A DNA stretch of 64,000 bases from Maea johnstoni (taxonomy: Eukaryota; Annelida; Polychaeta; Spionida; Magelonidae): contig OZ012700.1 of assembly GCA_963942565.1 (NCBI GenBank), positions 5,625,093-5,689,092 of the forward strand. Reading direction: 5' to 3'. The first letter of the stretch is position 1. Each line of letters begins with the position of its first letter. The translations under genes were made by a program, and so were the position numbers. This document shows, one piece after another, positions 11,102-22,044 of this stretch. The notes beneath the pieces are model-generated. The model had not been told where the DNA came from. It was given only the letters and a program-made list of their open reading frames with translations, and ran no database searches.

Positions 11102-12550
11102 AAGTATCCCAATTTTCAACTTCCACAAAAAACACTTTTCAAGTTTCCAAATACAATTTTTTGTCAAGTGATTAGAGGAGGACCTCCAAAAACCTAGTTT
11201 AAACCTAAATTTGAGTTGATTTTATCATTCAAAGGAAAGTATGGTGTTAATGAATCAGATAGCTAAAATGAATGCTGATGTCTCATTTTGATAAAACGTG
11301 GACACCATTAACTCAAACATCCATAACTATTTTATTTGCGGACACAAACAAACAAAACAAAGATATTCTGAAACTAGAAATAACCAGCTTTCTAGCAATA
11401 TAAGGCATGGTGTGTTACGAATGAAAACATATTTTGGCTTAGATGCTAACATGTGCTTGATCGAGCCCTATTATAAAATAACACAGAGCTGAAAGTATTT
11501 ACAGAGTTCAGTAGTGCGAGTGCACAAGTGCAGTATATTTACAGAAAATGTTTCATCTATATTCTTTGATAATATAAAAATATCCTGGGAATGCAGTAAC
11601 ATTTGCTTAGAATTTGAAGGAGAATTTAGTTTTGCTGTTTATGCAAAATGAGTGATCTGCATTCTCCATTATTATGAGAAAAGTGCTCGTCACAAAAAAA
11701 ACATTGCAACATTTGAAGGATAATCATTATTTGCGAAAGTGTATGAGTGTAGTACATTATATGTGTCATAGATCTGCATTCTTATGAAAAGATAGCTTAG
11801 TAATTTAGAAGAAATAAAAAGGGGTACCTGAATTCCTGAAAAGGATAGTTGAATAAGGATAGCCTGAATGCAGTTTTTACTCCCTATATATAGAATTTTG
11901 AATTTTCTATCGTCACTTTTTCTGCCAGGAAATATTTCTAGGCCTTATGCTAGGTTTTTGTGAAAAAAACGCTTCTTCAGGATTTGTAACTTTCTGATTA
12001 TCTATTGTAGCTCACACTGTATGCAATATTGTATTTAAGCACATTTCTGTCAGGGGCAACTGGGCAAGTATGCATGCCTTAGTTGTGTATCCATGGCCTC
12101 TGAGTCTGATATCTATGTGGTATTGACATACTGTTGACTTTATACGACAGGACTCAGAGCTAAGCCCCTGCCTGCACATCTCATCCCTCCGACGGCTCTC
12201 ACCACATAAATATTTCATACCCTGGTTTACTGGATCCAGATAAGTCAATTTCTCATTGAGCTTGTCCCAGTCTCGTCCACAGCCAGGGGCCTCGCCACAG
12301 TACCCAATAAGGAAATAATGCATTTCATTGAATTTCTATTCTAGTTATCATATTTTGAGCAATTTGGAATATGTACAAGGCAATTTTGTCAGTTTTATTT
12401 TCCGCTTGAGAATGATTTTTTTTTCAGGAATGACGCTTGGAGGCTTAGGTTGGCCAAAGAGGGGTCTTATTTGTTAGGAGCTTGAAAAAATTGTGGAAAG
12501 AAAACATGTGACACCATCATAAGTGTAATTATTAGATCATTAGATATATA
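11102..12550. other. AT-rich stretch without recognised genes
   Basis: The minus-strand open frame at 12012-12323 (103 codons) resembles no family I know and lacks exon context. Otherwise nothing stands out. Confidence 0.4.
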
Positions 12551-12552
12551 TT

Positions 12553-12585
12553 TACAATCATCATCATCATTAGGTATTATTATTA

Positions 12586-12632
<47 letters not shown>

Positions 12633-12690
12633 GTTGTTATTATTATTATTATGAATTATTATCATTATTATTATTATTATTCTAATTATT
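12553..12690 (+). repeat. (ATT)n microsatellite
   Basis: Imperfect ATT/TTA array with ATC interruptions. The LINE copies at 14922 and 45250 end in the same kind of array, so this may mark another LINE insertion whose body is no longer recognisable. Confidence 0.9.
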
Positions 12691-12890
12691 ATTATTGTTA
12701 TTCTTTTTATCATCATAATCATAATCATCATCATGTCATCAACATCATCAAAATCATCACTATGATTTTAATGTGTCTCCGCTATGAAGGATACTAATTC
12801 ATTGAAGAATCCAGGGCAGCCACCCTCTGGCTGTTGTTAGAAACCTGATTCCTTACACACAGGGTGATATCTTGGCAAGGGTGTTCTACG

Positions 12891-13483
12891 TATAGGTTAG
12901 AGGACGGAAAGAGTGTTTTATGGAAATTAAACCAGGAGCGACAGCGAGTTGGTTTGATGAACATAAAACATGAGTGAAGTACTCTAACACATTTAGCACT
13001 CAGTGTCCACTACAATGCTGGCTTCTGATTGGTCTAGCCTGACCAACTGTTTGTTTCCTGTCCTATTTTATTACTGTGCATTCTCATAGTAATACAATGG
13101 GTCTTTGTGGAATCTCATAGAGCACTCTTGCAGTATTTTATGAAAAATAGAGCACGGCAATGCTGGCTTCTGATTGGTCAAGACTGCCCTGCGTATAGGT
13201 TAGAGGACGGAAAGAGTGTTTTATGGAAATTAAACCACGAGCTTTAGCGAGTTGGTTTGATGAACATAAAACATGAGTGAAGTACTCTAACACATTTAGC
13301 ACTCAGCGTCCACTACAATGCTGGCTTCTGATTGGTCTAGTCTGACCGTTTGTTTGTTTTTGTCCTATTTTATTACCATGCATTCTCATAGTAATACAAT
13401 GGGTCTCTGTGGATTCTCATAGAGCACTCTTGCAGTATTTTATGAAAAATAGAGCACGGCAATGCTGGCTTCTGATTGGTCCA
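12891..13483 (+). repeat. 303-bp tandem duplication with foldback and ATTGG motifs
   Basis: Copy one is 12891-13193 and copy two 13194-13483, both starting tataggttagaggacgg. Each contains an imperfect hairpin: 20-bp arms at 12915-12934 with 12950-12969, and at 13218-13237 with 13253-13272. Each also has two ggcttctgattggtc phrases (inverted CCAAT boxes near 13026, 13171, 13329 and 13471). Confidence 0.9.
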
Positions 13484-13633
13484 AACCGGCTAGCTGTGTG
13501 CTAATGTGTGCTAATGTTGCATGCTGGTATCTGCATCATGGCTCTGGTATGCTACACAGTCACACTAACCCACTTATGCATGTAAAGCCCAGGAAGACTT
13601 CCAGGTCTAACTAGAACATAGTCATAGCCAGCA

Positions 13634-13819
13634 CAGGGGTTTGACCTTCCCAGGGGCCCAGGGACATATGCCCCTAGATTTTGCTGTGGGCCCCTAGATT
13701 TTTCATACTAAGGGCCCAAAACTATGTATACATAATAACCATTAATCCTGTTTTTGACCACTTATTTTCATCAAAAGACCTTTTTGGGCCCCCAGCCTGA
13801 ATCTAAGTGTAAGACCCTG
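13634..13819 (-). mobile_element. CAGGG-ended element with GGGGCCC-rich interior
   Basis: The element starts CAGGGGTTTGAC and ends GTAAGACCCTG. Inside are cccaggggcccagggacata and tgcccctagattttgctg. The same family appears reversed at 23515-23698. hAT-like ends, non-coding, target duplication not clear. Confidence 0.65.
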
Positions 13820-13959
13820 ACACAGGAAGACTTTGACTAACTAGAACATAGTCATATAGCCAGCAGGCAGCATCTAAGCCAGGATATAGAAACTGGGTGC
13901 CCAAAATTGGGTTTCCTAATTTCAAGGGGGACCACACCATACTCAGATTATAGACATAA

Positions 13960-14178
13960 GGCCTAAAAAAGAAATTGTTTGTTTCCTGTAACGGTCTGAG
14001 TAGGTAGGTCGGTAAAAAACATTTTTGGGATTATTTTTTTGGTCAAAAATGTGTGTTTTATGCATGTTTTACCTTGATTGGGAGTTGGGAGGGCTGAAAA
14101 AACTTTAGGGTAGGGATTTTTTTGAATAAAAACTTGTTAGGGCAGGGTTACAGGAAACAAACATTTTTTTTTTAGGCC
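13960..14178 (+). mobile_element. Tourist-like (PIF/Harbinger) MITE nested in a hAT-like element
   Basis: The ends are GGCCTAAAAAAG and its inverse (TTTTTTAGGCC), extended by tgtttgtttcctgtaac and gttacaggaaacaaaca. TAA lies on both sides (13957-13959 and 14179-14181). Removing the insert and one TAA restores the host phrase cataaacatg. PIF/Harbinger elements make 3-bp duplications, usually TWA. It is non-coding, about 219 bp. Confidence 0.9.
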
Positions 14179-14231
14179 TAAACATGCACTTTCTTATTGA
14201 AGTCAGGCGTAATATCCTTATAAACTGTCAG

Positions 14232-14922
14232 GCAAATCAACAAAACAGGATAACTAAATTACTAAAGAGGGCAGCCCGCTTAATATTAGATGCCAATTCA
14301 CCAATTCCATCTTCTGATCTATTCAAAAAGCTTAGATAGCTCCCTTTTCTTAAACATGTGGGATACCAACAGTCTGTCACTGTGTATACATAAGCCTCAA
14401 TGAGTTAAACCCCCATTATATGAGCAAACCTTTCTCATATACACAAGAAAAAAATGGCTATGGTACTCGAAATGCAACCTCCTCACTATAAGCTCTTCCA
14501 AAATGTAATAATTCAATTGGCCAAAAATGCATTTCATACTCAGGGCCCTAAGTTTGGAATGGCTTAACTGAAGCAATCAGATGTGCACCATCTCTACCTT
14601 CCTTCAATTCTCGATACCTAAAAGCAAAGTACTACTTCGTAACCCTGTACTGTACCCCTGTACTGTACTACTTCGTAACCCTGTACTGTACCCCTGTACT
14701 GTACTACTTCGTAACCCTGTAAGTACTGTACCCCTGTACTGTACTACTTCGTAACCCTGTACTGTACCCCTGTACTGTACTACTTCGTAACACTGTACTG
14801 TACCCCTGTACTGTACTACTTCGTAACCCTGGGGCCCTCGAGCTACTTGTAAACATGCCAGAGGGACTCAGGGAAGATCCTTACCATTGGACTGAGAACT
14901 TCAAGATTATTATTATATACAA
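14232..14922 (+). mobile_element. 5'-truncated LINE 3' end
   Basis: Frame pieces read NRITKLLKRAARLILDA and SSDLFKKL, then LPFLKHVGYQQSVTVY. This is the C-terminal part of a non-LTR reverse transcriptase protein, where KRAARLILD is a familiar motif. At least four stop codons interrupt the first ~200 bp of the frame, so it is dead. The 3' region contains a 36-bp minisatellite (14630-14832), then aaacatgccagagggactca and an (ATT)n tail at about 14908-14922. Copies of the same 3' end lie at 19805-19872 and 45250-45450. Probably CR1/L2-like, not certain. Confidence 0.8.
14630..14832 (+). repeat. 36-bp minisatellite inside the LINE 3' end
   Basis: Units starting tactacttcgtaaccctg lie at 14630, 14666, 14702, 14742, 14778 and 14814. 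The period is 36 bp except for one 40-bp unit with a 4-bp insertion. The LINE copy at 45250-45450 has only one unit, so this is a local expansion. Confidence 0.93.
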
Positions 14923-15894
14923 TTCCATACAAATGAAGTTGAGGTGAAAAAAAAAAGTATATGCTTGAAATTGACATTTTAAGAAATTACCAACAAAATA
15001 ATAATCCTGAGGGTTGATTTTTGAGGGTTTGGGTGTCCAGATGAGTAGCAGATGCCCTGCTGGCTAAGATTATGGAACCTTCATGATTATGATGATGATG
15101 TCCTCTGGGACAGAGAGCAATAACAGATGGAGGGACCTGTTGATGGCCATGTACTACTCACTCACTCTAGACTGGCTCGCTAGTAGCTCCAGTTGACAGA
15201 ATAATCAAATCAGTGTTGAAATGGAATGAAATATTAGTTTTCCCTGATGTATCCACTCCACTGCCCTAGATTAAGTCCTAGCTCAGGCAGAATGAAATAT
15301 TAGTTATGTCACGTAGTCTGTCATTTTCAACCAATTTATAGCCAGGTTTTCCCTTTTTTCAAAAAAAAAAAAGATTTTGCTCACAAAGATATTGTACAGT
15401 GAGTATGGAGGTTTTTGAGTTCTATGAATTTGCATGAAAAAAATCTACATGTGAAATGTGAGAAGCATTTTTTTTTTGCTTGTCCTTTTCCCATATTATT
15501 TTTTCCTATATATATAGTAACTACTACCCCCCAGGCTGAACGTGCATGTAATAAGCCTCCATTTCCGTGGATAAACGTCTTACCCAATAGCAAATACCTG
15601 AGTAATTGAGTTCATCAGATACAATCGAATTGCGCTGAGCACCATACGTTTGTCATCCCCTATGATGCAGTAATGTTGATTGCGCTGCGCCTACTAAAAC
15701 GGATGCACTCAAATGGAAAGTACAGCCTCCGGGGGCTCTTAGAGTGAAGGCACCCTCCTGTATGCCAAGGTATGCATGCTAGGATTCCGCACCCATTGGG
15801 AGAATATGGCAATTTTCTATGGGAAAGCCAATCACTCTAAGAGCATGGTTTACAAATATGACTTATCCTTTTTTATGAGAAGCACTCTTCAGTT

Positions 15895-16700
15895 AGTTCT
15901 AATTGAAATTGACAAAAAAACAATGCAATTGGATATACGATTTGACTGTTTTTGACATAAAGAATATGCCATAGATACTATCTGAAACAACAGCTTTTTT
16001 TATATTGATTAAAATGGACCAAACTATTAAGATGCAATTTGATATTTGAACCCAAACATCCTATGAGCGTAGATGAAGAATATATCATAGTTATTATCTG
16101 ATACAAACAGAATTTAGATATTGATTGAAATTGACCAAACATTGATAAACCCAAAAATCCAATCTGCATAGTTAAAGAATATATCATAGTTATTATCTGA
16201 AACAACTGCAATAGATATTTATTGAAAGGCCTAGAAAAAAAAGTGTTTGTCTGTAACGGTCCGAAAAAAAATATGGTAGGTAGGTAGGTAAAGAAAAAAT
16301 TTTGCATTATTTTTTTTGGTCAAAAATGTGTGTTTTATGCATGTTTTACGTTGATTAGGAGTTAGGAGGGCTGAAAAACTTTAGGGTAGGGATTTTTTTT
16401 GAATATAAACTTGCTAAGGTAGGGGTACAGGAAACAAACAATTTTTTTAGGCCAAATGGACCAAAAACTTAAAATGGAAGTGGATGAACACAATCATGTT
16501 TAGGGTATCTAGACTTGAAAAATATGTCATTTATTCTGTTTGCTTGGTAGTATTTTGTATTGGTTGAAAAAGAGTACTTCAATCTAAATAGCAATCAATT
16601 GCTAAACCCAATTTATGCTTAGAGAAGGCTTAGAGAAAACAGCCTAATTATTACATGGGATTTACACTATTTAGATATTGGTTGAAATCAGTGAATACAG
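15895..16700 (+). repeat. Degenerate ~110-bp tandem repeat, split by a MITE
   Basis: The recurring pattern is tattgattgaaattgaccaa, then a variable part, then aagaatatatcatagttatt and atctgaaacaac. It is clearest at 15960-16230 and continues more weakly beyond the insertion at 16228-16453. The minus-strand frame at 15978-16307 is not a gene. Confidence 0.7.
16228..16453 (+). mobile_element. Tourist-like MITE
   Basis: GGCCTAGAAAAAA starts the element and TTTTTTTAGGCC ends it. AAA lies on both sides (16225-16227, 16454-16456). The interior is very close to 13960-14178, including gtgtgttttatgcatgtttt. It sits inside the ~110-bp tandem repeat, so it is younger than that array. Confidence 0.88.
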
Positions 16701-17081
16701 ACTCTACTTTTGGTACCTTTCCTAGTTTCATGTTGAACTTCTGAAAACTGGCCCTATCAGTCGGAATATCTATTGTCAATATGTGTATTTCAATATATAT
16801 CCACTCTTGCCTGTGAAAGCAGCAATATATGTTGCCGTGGTTACCATGTAGCCATGGCAATGGGTTGCAAAATTAAATGATCTGAGCAGTGAGGTATCTG
16901 ATTCACATGCCACTGGCCAATTCATTTTCTCGTTTCCATGGCCACCAAAAATGATCATGCCGAATTTATATATTTTCCACATTTTTGGCATGACTTATCT
17001 GTGCAGGGGACGTGGTAGAAGGGGAAAATTTGGTGCAAAAATGCATTTTTTTTCAATGATGATGATGATGACCTCTCCTAT

Positions 17082-17131
17082 GTTGCCATGACAACTGTGG
17101 AGATGAGAGGAGGGGTTGTTGTCATGGTAAC
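17082..17131 (+). promoter_or_regulatory. Two RFX X-box-like palindromes
   Basis: GTTGCCATGACAAC (17082-17095) and GTTGTCATGGTAAC (17118-17131) each differ by one or two bases from the RFX palindrome GTTGCCATGGCAAC. A looser relative, gttgccgtggttacc, lies near 16832. Binding is inferred only. Confidence 0.4.
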
Positions 17132-17407
17132 AGCTCATATGGAGCACCTGATGCTGTCTTTCCCAGGTCTCCAGCTGTGGTATAATTGAGCGGTCTGCAT
17201 CCTGGTCTTACACTCATTTACCATCCACAATACCTGTAGCAAAAACTCAGACAACACAGGGGGTCCTCAGCTAGGATTTCTAATTGCCCCAAATAACCAA
17301 TCATAACATTTTTGGTGTCATGTATTTTAGCGTGGATGCAACCAGATGTATTTATGCAAATGTTCTGAACCCTTGCTATGGCAACAGCTTTACCTTTGTA
17401 TTCTTTC

Positions 17408-17560
17408 CAGTGTCTTAGCCAGGATTTAGAAACTGGGTGCCTAAAATTGGCAGACTTTGTAAAATTTTGGTGCGTCCAAATATTTTAGGGGGATCACAAT
17501 ATACTCATATTTCAACCATAAACATGTATAAATTCATCAAAATAAGGCATGATATCCAGC
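17408..17560 (+). mobile_element. hAT-like element, left half
   Basis: CAGTGTCTTAGCCAGGATTT followed by aaactgggtgcctaaaattg is almost identical to the start of 34242-34555. The right half is missing, and the sequence changes after gcatgatatcc. Confidence 0.75.
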
Positions 17561-17599
17561 TTGACCAAGCAATTTTTGGGTGCTGCAGGCACGAACGGT

Positions 17600-18540
17600 T
17601 TAAGTATTACCTGAAACTTTATATAATGTATCTTTCTGGCTTAGTGTGTTGGTGGATGCATTAGAGTCAAGCCTTATGGCTTAGATTGCTTGGATAACTC
17701 TGTTTTCATCGTGAGTTGTTGTCTGTAGGACTGCTGGCTGGCCAGGGCAACGCCAAGCTGGGAAGATGGCCAAACACAGAGAGATTGCCAAGCATGTAAA
17801 ACCACAGTGACAGCCTCCTCCTCCTCCTCCTACTCCTACTACTACTACACCATGATCATCTTGTAAATAACTCTTGAGATTTACGATATGTCTCACCCAC
17901 ATGCTCAGATCCCATATCATGCAGATCGTATCTTCATGTAGTGGTGGTGGTGGTGGCCCAGTGAGAGGAGAGAGCTCTACTATAGGATAAGGGTGATATA
18001 CCAAAAAAAATATAGTGTATGACCCATGCTGTTGACAACACAGTAAATCCTGACAAATAAACACACACACACAGCCTTAGTCTAGATTTCTAGGCTGGCA
18101 TATGTATTTTTTCTGCCTTAGTTTTATTTTTTTTACTGTAACCAGACACCAAGTTACAATACTGTGACCTGAATGGTCAAATTAGTTCACATTTACCTCA
18201 CCACGTGACTGAATATGTATAGGAGATAAGAAGACCAGTGGTGCCACCTATCTGCCATTTATGGTACTACTTACACCACACCTCTCTGGTTGGTCAACTC
18301 TGAAGGGAATTGTAACTTTTGAGAGAACAGGAGCAACCAGGGTACCTAGGAGGACCATGTGGTGCTATCTATCTGCCATTTCTGATACTACACGACACTG
18401 GTTGCTCAACTCAGGAGTTGACCAATTCATTCCTAGAAACCTAGAAATGTCTCATCTGCACCTATGATACATTGGAATGGAGTTCGTGGATTGTATTCTT
18501 ATCAAAATTCCTCAATATTTAAAATATTTTCCCCAGAATG
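17600..18540. other. No gene recognised
   Basis: Contains short CTC/TAC runs near 17816-17850, a GTG run near 17941, a CA run near 18061 and two related copies of a gtgccacctatctgccattt phrase (18241 and 18363). I see no exon. Confidence 0.45.
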
Positions 18541-19800
18541 TTATGGTTGTGTTTGGTTATTGCCAAAATAGTCATGCCACAGGCTTGAAAGGGTTAAATT
18601 GTCTGAACCACTCACAATGCAAAGAAAGAGGTCAACGAGATGCATTAGTGTAGAAAAAACATTGGGTACATGTCTGCATTTCTCAAGTAACAGCAGTGAC
18701 CCAGTTCTGATGATTTTATATACTGTGTACACACTGTTTATACAGTGACATATGGAGGACCTTGGCTTGATGAATTTACATTGTATGGATCTGTAAATAC
18801 TTTTGACAATAACTCGCAAATCAGGCATTATTAATGCGCAAACTATTTGAAGGAGAGTTGTAGATACAGTTTGAATGAACAAGTCCTTGAAATATGTTGT
18901 AATAATTGCATTTGTTTTAGAGATATCTCTTAAATGATAGTGGTTTTGGCTTCCACAGGCATGAATTGCACTTTGTAAGCTCAACACATAATTCTCTCCC
19001 TATTTGCCTTTTCATACCATATGGTATCATAGGATCCCAATGACAGGTGTCGTCTGGGCCTTTCATAAGTCTGAAAATAATTAAAGGTGAAGCATAACTT
19101 CACAAACATTTTGAATGAGAGCCGTCAGGAGGATTCCAAATAACATTTTCCTTCATTTTTCGCTGCAAACTACTCTTTGATATTGTACAATTATCAAAAT
19201 TGTCAGTTGGTTTTGGCTACTGCTGTGACGTAATTCAATCATGCAGTTGTATTTTATTAATGGCTCTTGTCATGTTTGGTTGGCCAATGCCACTATTCTA
19301 AGTGAATGGACTTTTGATCCAAAGCAATATTATGTACTCTGTAGTATTAGTTCTTATCTCTAAGTTTATGTTAAAGTATCTCAAGAGGAAACCACTTGAC
19401 TCAGATCTATATCTATGGCTCTCATAACTTTTAACCCATTTGCGGCCAAAGTCTCCTTAAAGAGTGTTGCCTGGTTAAGTTCTTTGATATTTTCAAATCT
19501 AACAAATGAATATTGTTTTTGGTGCACAAACTATTTCAGTCAGAGTTGTTGATTGGCAATTAAAGGTAGGGATTGGCATCTTTAAAATTTTCACCATACA
19601 ATACAATATTGATATTTCCGTAACAATTCAATACTTTAGCAATACTTTTGACGATACTGCCTAGCTCCTAGGGAGCTAATTTTGTTAAATTGTCAGCTTC
19701 AAATATTTCACTAATAAATGGCATAAGTAATTCCAGTTCTAAAGCAAGTCAATTTTATACATTAATGTTAGATCTTAAACAAAAGGATATGACACTTCAT
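18541..19800. other. Worn TTAA-family fragments, no gene
   Basis: Scattered phrases such as gcttgaaagggttaaa (near 18580), tatttgaaggagagttgtag (near 18845) and ttaacccatttgcggccaaa (near 19432) belong to decayed P2-like elements. The minus-strand frame at 18541-18987 overlaps them and is not gene-like. Confidence 0.5.
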
Positions 19801-19804
19801 ATTT

Positions 19805-20260
19805 TTGATATTTGTAAACATGCCAGAGGGCCTCAGGGTCAGGGAAGATCCATATCCATGGACTGAGTTACCCTCTTCAGGGCACAACGTTAACTTTTGC
19901 AGCGACTTGCCCCGTAGGACAAGTGAGATTCAATTTTCACTTGCCCTACTCCAACTTTCACTTGCCCTAGAAAAATTGTATATTATAATTTTATAATATT
20001 TCATTTAAAACCAAGTAGAACATGGTTCTGGCATGTGAAAGCATATTTTCTAGGACAAGCTTGGATGGCAGACCACGAAACTTGCACAAATTCTCAAAAG
20101 TAAACCTGAAATATACAAAATACACTTTCCCAGTGGGGCAAGCAAGATGCTGTTTTCACTTGCCCCACAGCTATAATTTACAAATTCTACTTGCCCAGGG
20201 CAATGGCGCAAGCACCAGTGTCGAGCCCTGACTCTTTAAATAAAGATTTAAATTAAATGA
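19805..20260 (+). mobile_element. LINE 3' end interrupted by a CAGGGC element
   Basis: The part 19813-19877 (aaacatgccagagggcctca to gactgagttaccctctt) matches the LINE 3' end at 14850-14910. It resumes after the insert as ctctttaaataaagattta, which corresponds to the end of the copy at 45330-45360. The element at 19878-20230 therefore inserted into an existing LINE tail. Confidence 0.75.
19878..20230 (+). mobile_element. CAGGGC-ended element, CTCTT duplication
   Basis: Starts CAGGGCACAACGTTAAC and ends GTCGAGCCCTG. CTCTT precedes it and, after one extra A, follows it, suggesting a 5-bp target duplication. It is close to a reversed full copy of 51626-51982. Internal phrases such as cttgccccac and ggcaagtgaga recur several times within it. 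Non-coding. Confidence 0.8.
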
Positions 20261-20445
20261 TTCAATATCAGTATTTAGTAACATATGAAAACAGATGTTC
20301 CACAAGATATGCTCCTTTAAGATATGCCTGTGGGGGGGGGGGGGGGGGGTGATTGTATATTTCCTATGAATGAGGGGGTTCATGGTACAGATGGGCTTAG
20401 GTCAGAGAGGGATGAAATGATAACGTTAGCTAAATAGTCGGCTCT

Positions 20446-20459
20446 GTTGCCACAGCAAC
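20446..20459 (+). promoter_or_regulatory. RFX X-box-like motif
   Basis: GTTGCCACAGCAAC differs from the RFX palindrome at two central positions. It lies at the edge of a CpG-containing, repeat-free stretch (20460-20560). The regulatory role is inferred. Confidence 0.35.
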
Positions 20460-20721
20460 AGAAATTGAATCTTTTGCGCCTGCCGGGCGGTGTATCAGAG
20501 TCCGCTCGCAGGTTGTCCGCTGCCAGGGTTGGTTGTGCAAGTTGTACAAAGCCAGGATAATGGCTATGGGATTGATGGATAAATGTGGTCGTGGCACAGC
20601 TTATGTCAGAATGCGAGTCTGTTTTCCCCTGTGTGGTTCACACATGCTGTCTGAATATTAGCAAGAGCTGCCGCAGGTGTATGATTGTGGTGGTACTTTC
20701 TGCACTTAACACAGACCTGGA

Positions 20722-20870
20722 GGCTTAGCCAGGATTCAAAAACTGGGTGCGCAAAATTGGCAATTGCAAAATATTTCATCATTTGGACATCCAAACCATA
20801 GTCTTAGCCAGCAGGGCGTCTGGGTGTCATTTCAAAACCCAAACCCTCAAAATTCACACATCAGGAGGAA
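20722..20870. mobile_element. Two hAT-like fragments, opposite orientation
   Basis: A forward left end (ggcttagccaggattcaaaa) is followed after ~80 bp by a reversed right end (catagtcttagccagcaggg then aaacccaaaccctcaaaa). This suggests one element inserted near or in another. The two overlapping frames here are chance. Confidence 0.6.
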
Positions 20871-22044
20871 GCCGTTCCCCTTCAAATATTTATCTAGATG
20901 TTTGGACACCTATGATAGTAAATATGAAATTTGCCAAAAACGAAGGAAAAGAGGCAGAAGTTTTTGGTTGAAGCATAGAAATATTTGCTCAGAACCCATC
21001 ACACTGTTTTCCATCAAATTAGTTGGTACTTCACCACAATTATTCCATTTTATGGTATTTTAAAAGTATCATAGACCCATACAAATGTTATTACTTATGT
21101 CTAGTCACTCTAGTGAATGGGTGAATGTGTACTTATGTCTAGACCAAAACTGGGTTACCATATGCTGTAAACCATAAACTCTGACTGCCTGATAGTCAGT
21201 TAACCTACTCCGACCTAGTCCTTGATAAGTGTTGGCTGGATGTATAAAAATATATGTCTATATAATTTTCTAGCCCTAGGAATAAATCATGGAATTGTGC
21301 AATTTTAAAGTATAGATGTTATTTGGATATTGGTCAACATCCTCCTTCAATTATTTTCCACATATTGTTTTCATTATAAACGTAATATATAAATGTAGCG
21401 TGCTACATAAACAATTGCCCGTTGCAAATTGCAAGTGAATTTGGCAATAAACAGCGAACGGGCATGCGGAACACGACTCAAATCTGTCCTGCTCGGCAGG
21501 TTATGTTTTGGGTAGAGTCCTAGCACTGTAATTCATCTTAGTTTAATAACAAAGTGGCATGGCAAATGAAAGTGCTGTCAGGGAAAGTAAACTTTAGGGG
21601 CTGCTTGCCCTGCTCGGCAAGTATTGTTCTGCAACCTATCTTGCACCCTGATTTGATTGAGATATTTGCTGGGGCGCTGTTGGCCTGAAAGGGTTAAAAG
21701 AGCAATACAGTCTGGTACAGGAAAAAACTCTAGAGTGAGTAATCCTACATGAGTGATGTAATTGGTGCTGGAACTAAGTGCTTATTTGTATTAGCAGACT
21801 GTTTACAGCCTCTCTCAGGCCTCTTAGGAAGACATCTTAGGAAGGCATAAAAAACAAACTGTTTGTTTCCTGTCTCGGTCCAAAAGAAAATAGGTTAGGT
21901 TAGGTCGGGTTGGTTTTGGTTTAGGTTGTTGTTAGTGTTCTGATGAATATTTCTTCAAATGTTTTTCCAATTTTGCTTTTGGCTGAAATTTATTTCCAAA
22001 GGTCTTAGGCATTTTTAGCTGCTACAGGCATGCATGGGTAAATA

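Larger units (their letters stand above)
13870..15074 (+). mobile_element. hAT-like element split by two later insertions
   Basis: The left part (13870-13959) starts ctaagccaggatatagaaac. A middle scrap (14179-14231) continues aaacatgcactttcttattg. The right part (about 14923-15074) ends ccctgctggctaagattatg. Aligned to the uninterrupted copy at 41543-41870, the pieces are collinear. A Tourist-like element and a LINE 3' end interrupt them. The host element is therefore older than both guests. Confidence 0.8.

Noticed and set aside
12012-12323. 103-codon minus-strand frame as a gene
   Set aside because: No similarity to a known family, no splice or promoter context, and length near chance expectation for this much sequence.
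13960-14178. Tc1/mariner assignment from TA flanks
   Set aside because: Other copies have TGA, TCA, TTA and AAA flanks, so the duplication is 3 bp and not TA.
15978-16307. 109-codon minus-strand frame
   Set aside because: Lies over a tandem repeat and the left end of a MITE.
18541-18987. 148-codon minus-strand frame
   Set aside because: Overlaps decayed P2-like sequence and shows no domain or conserved pattern.
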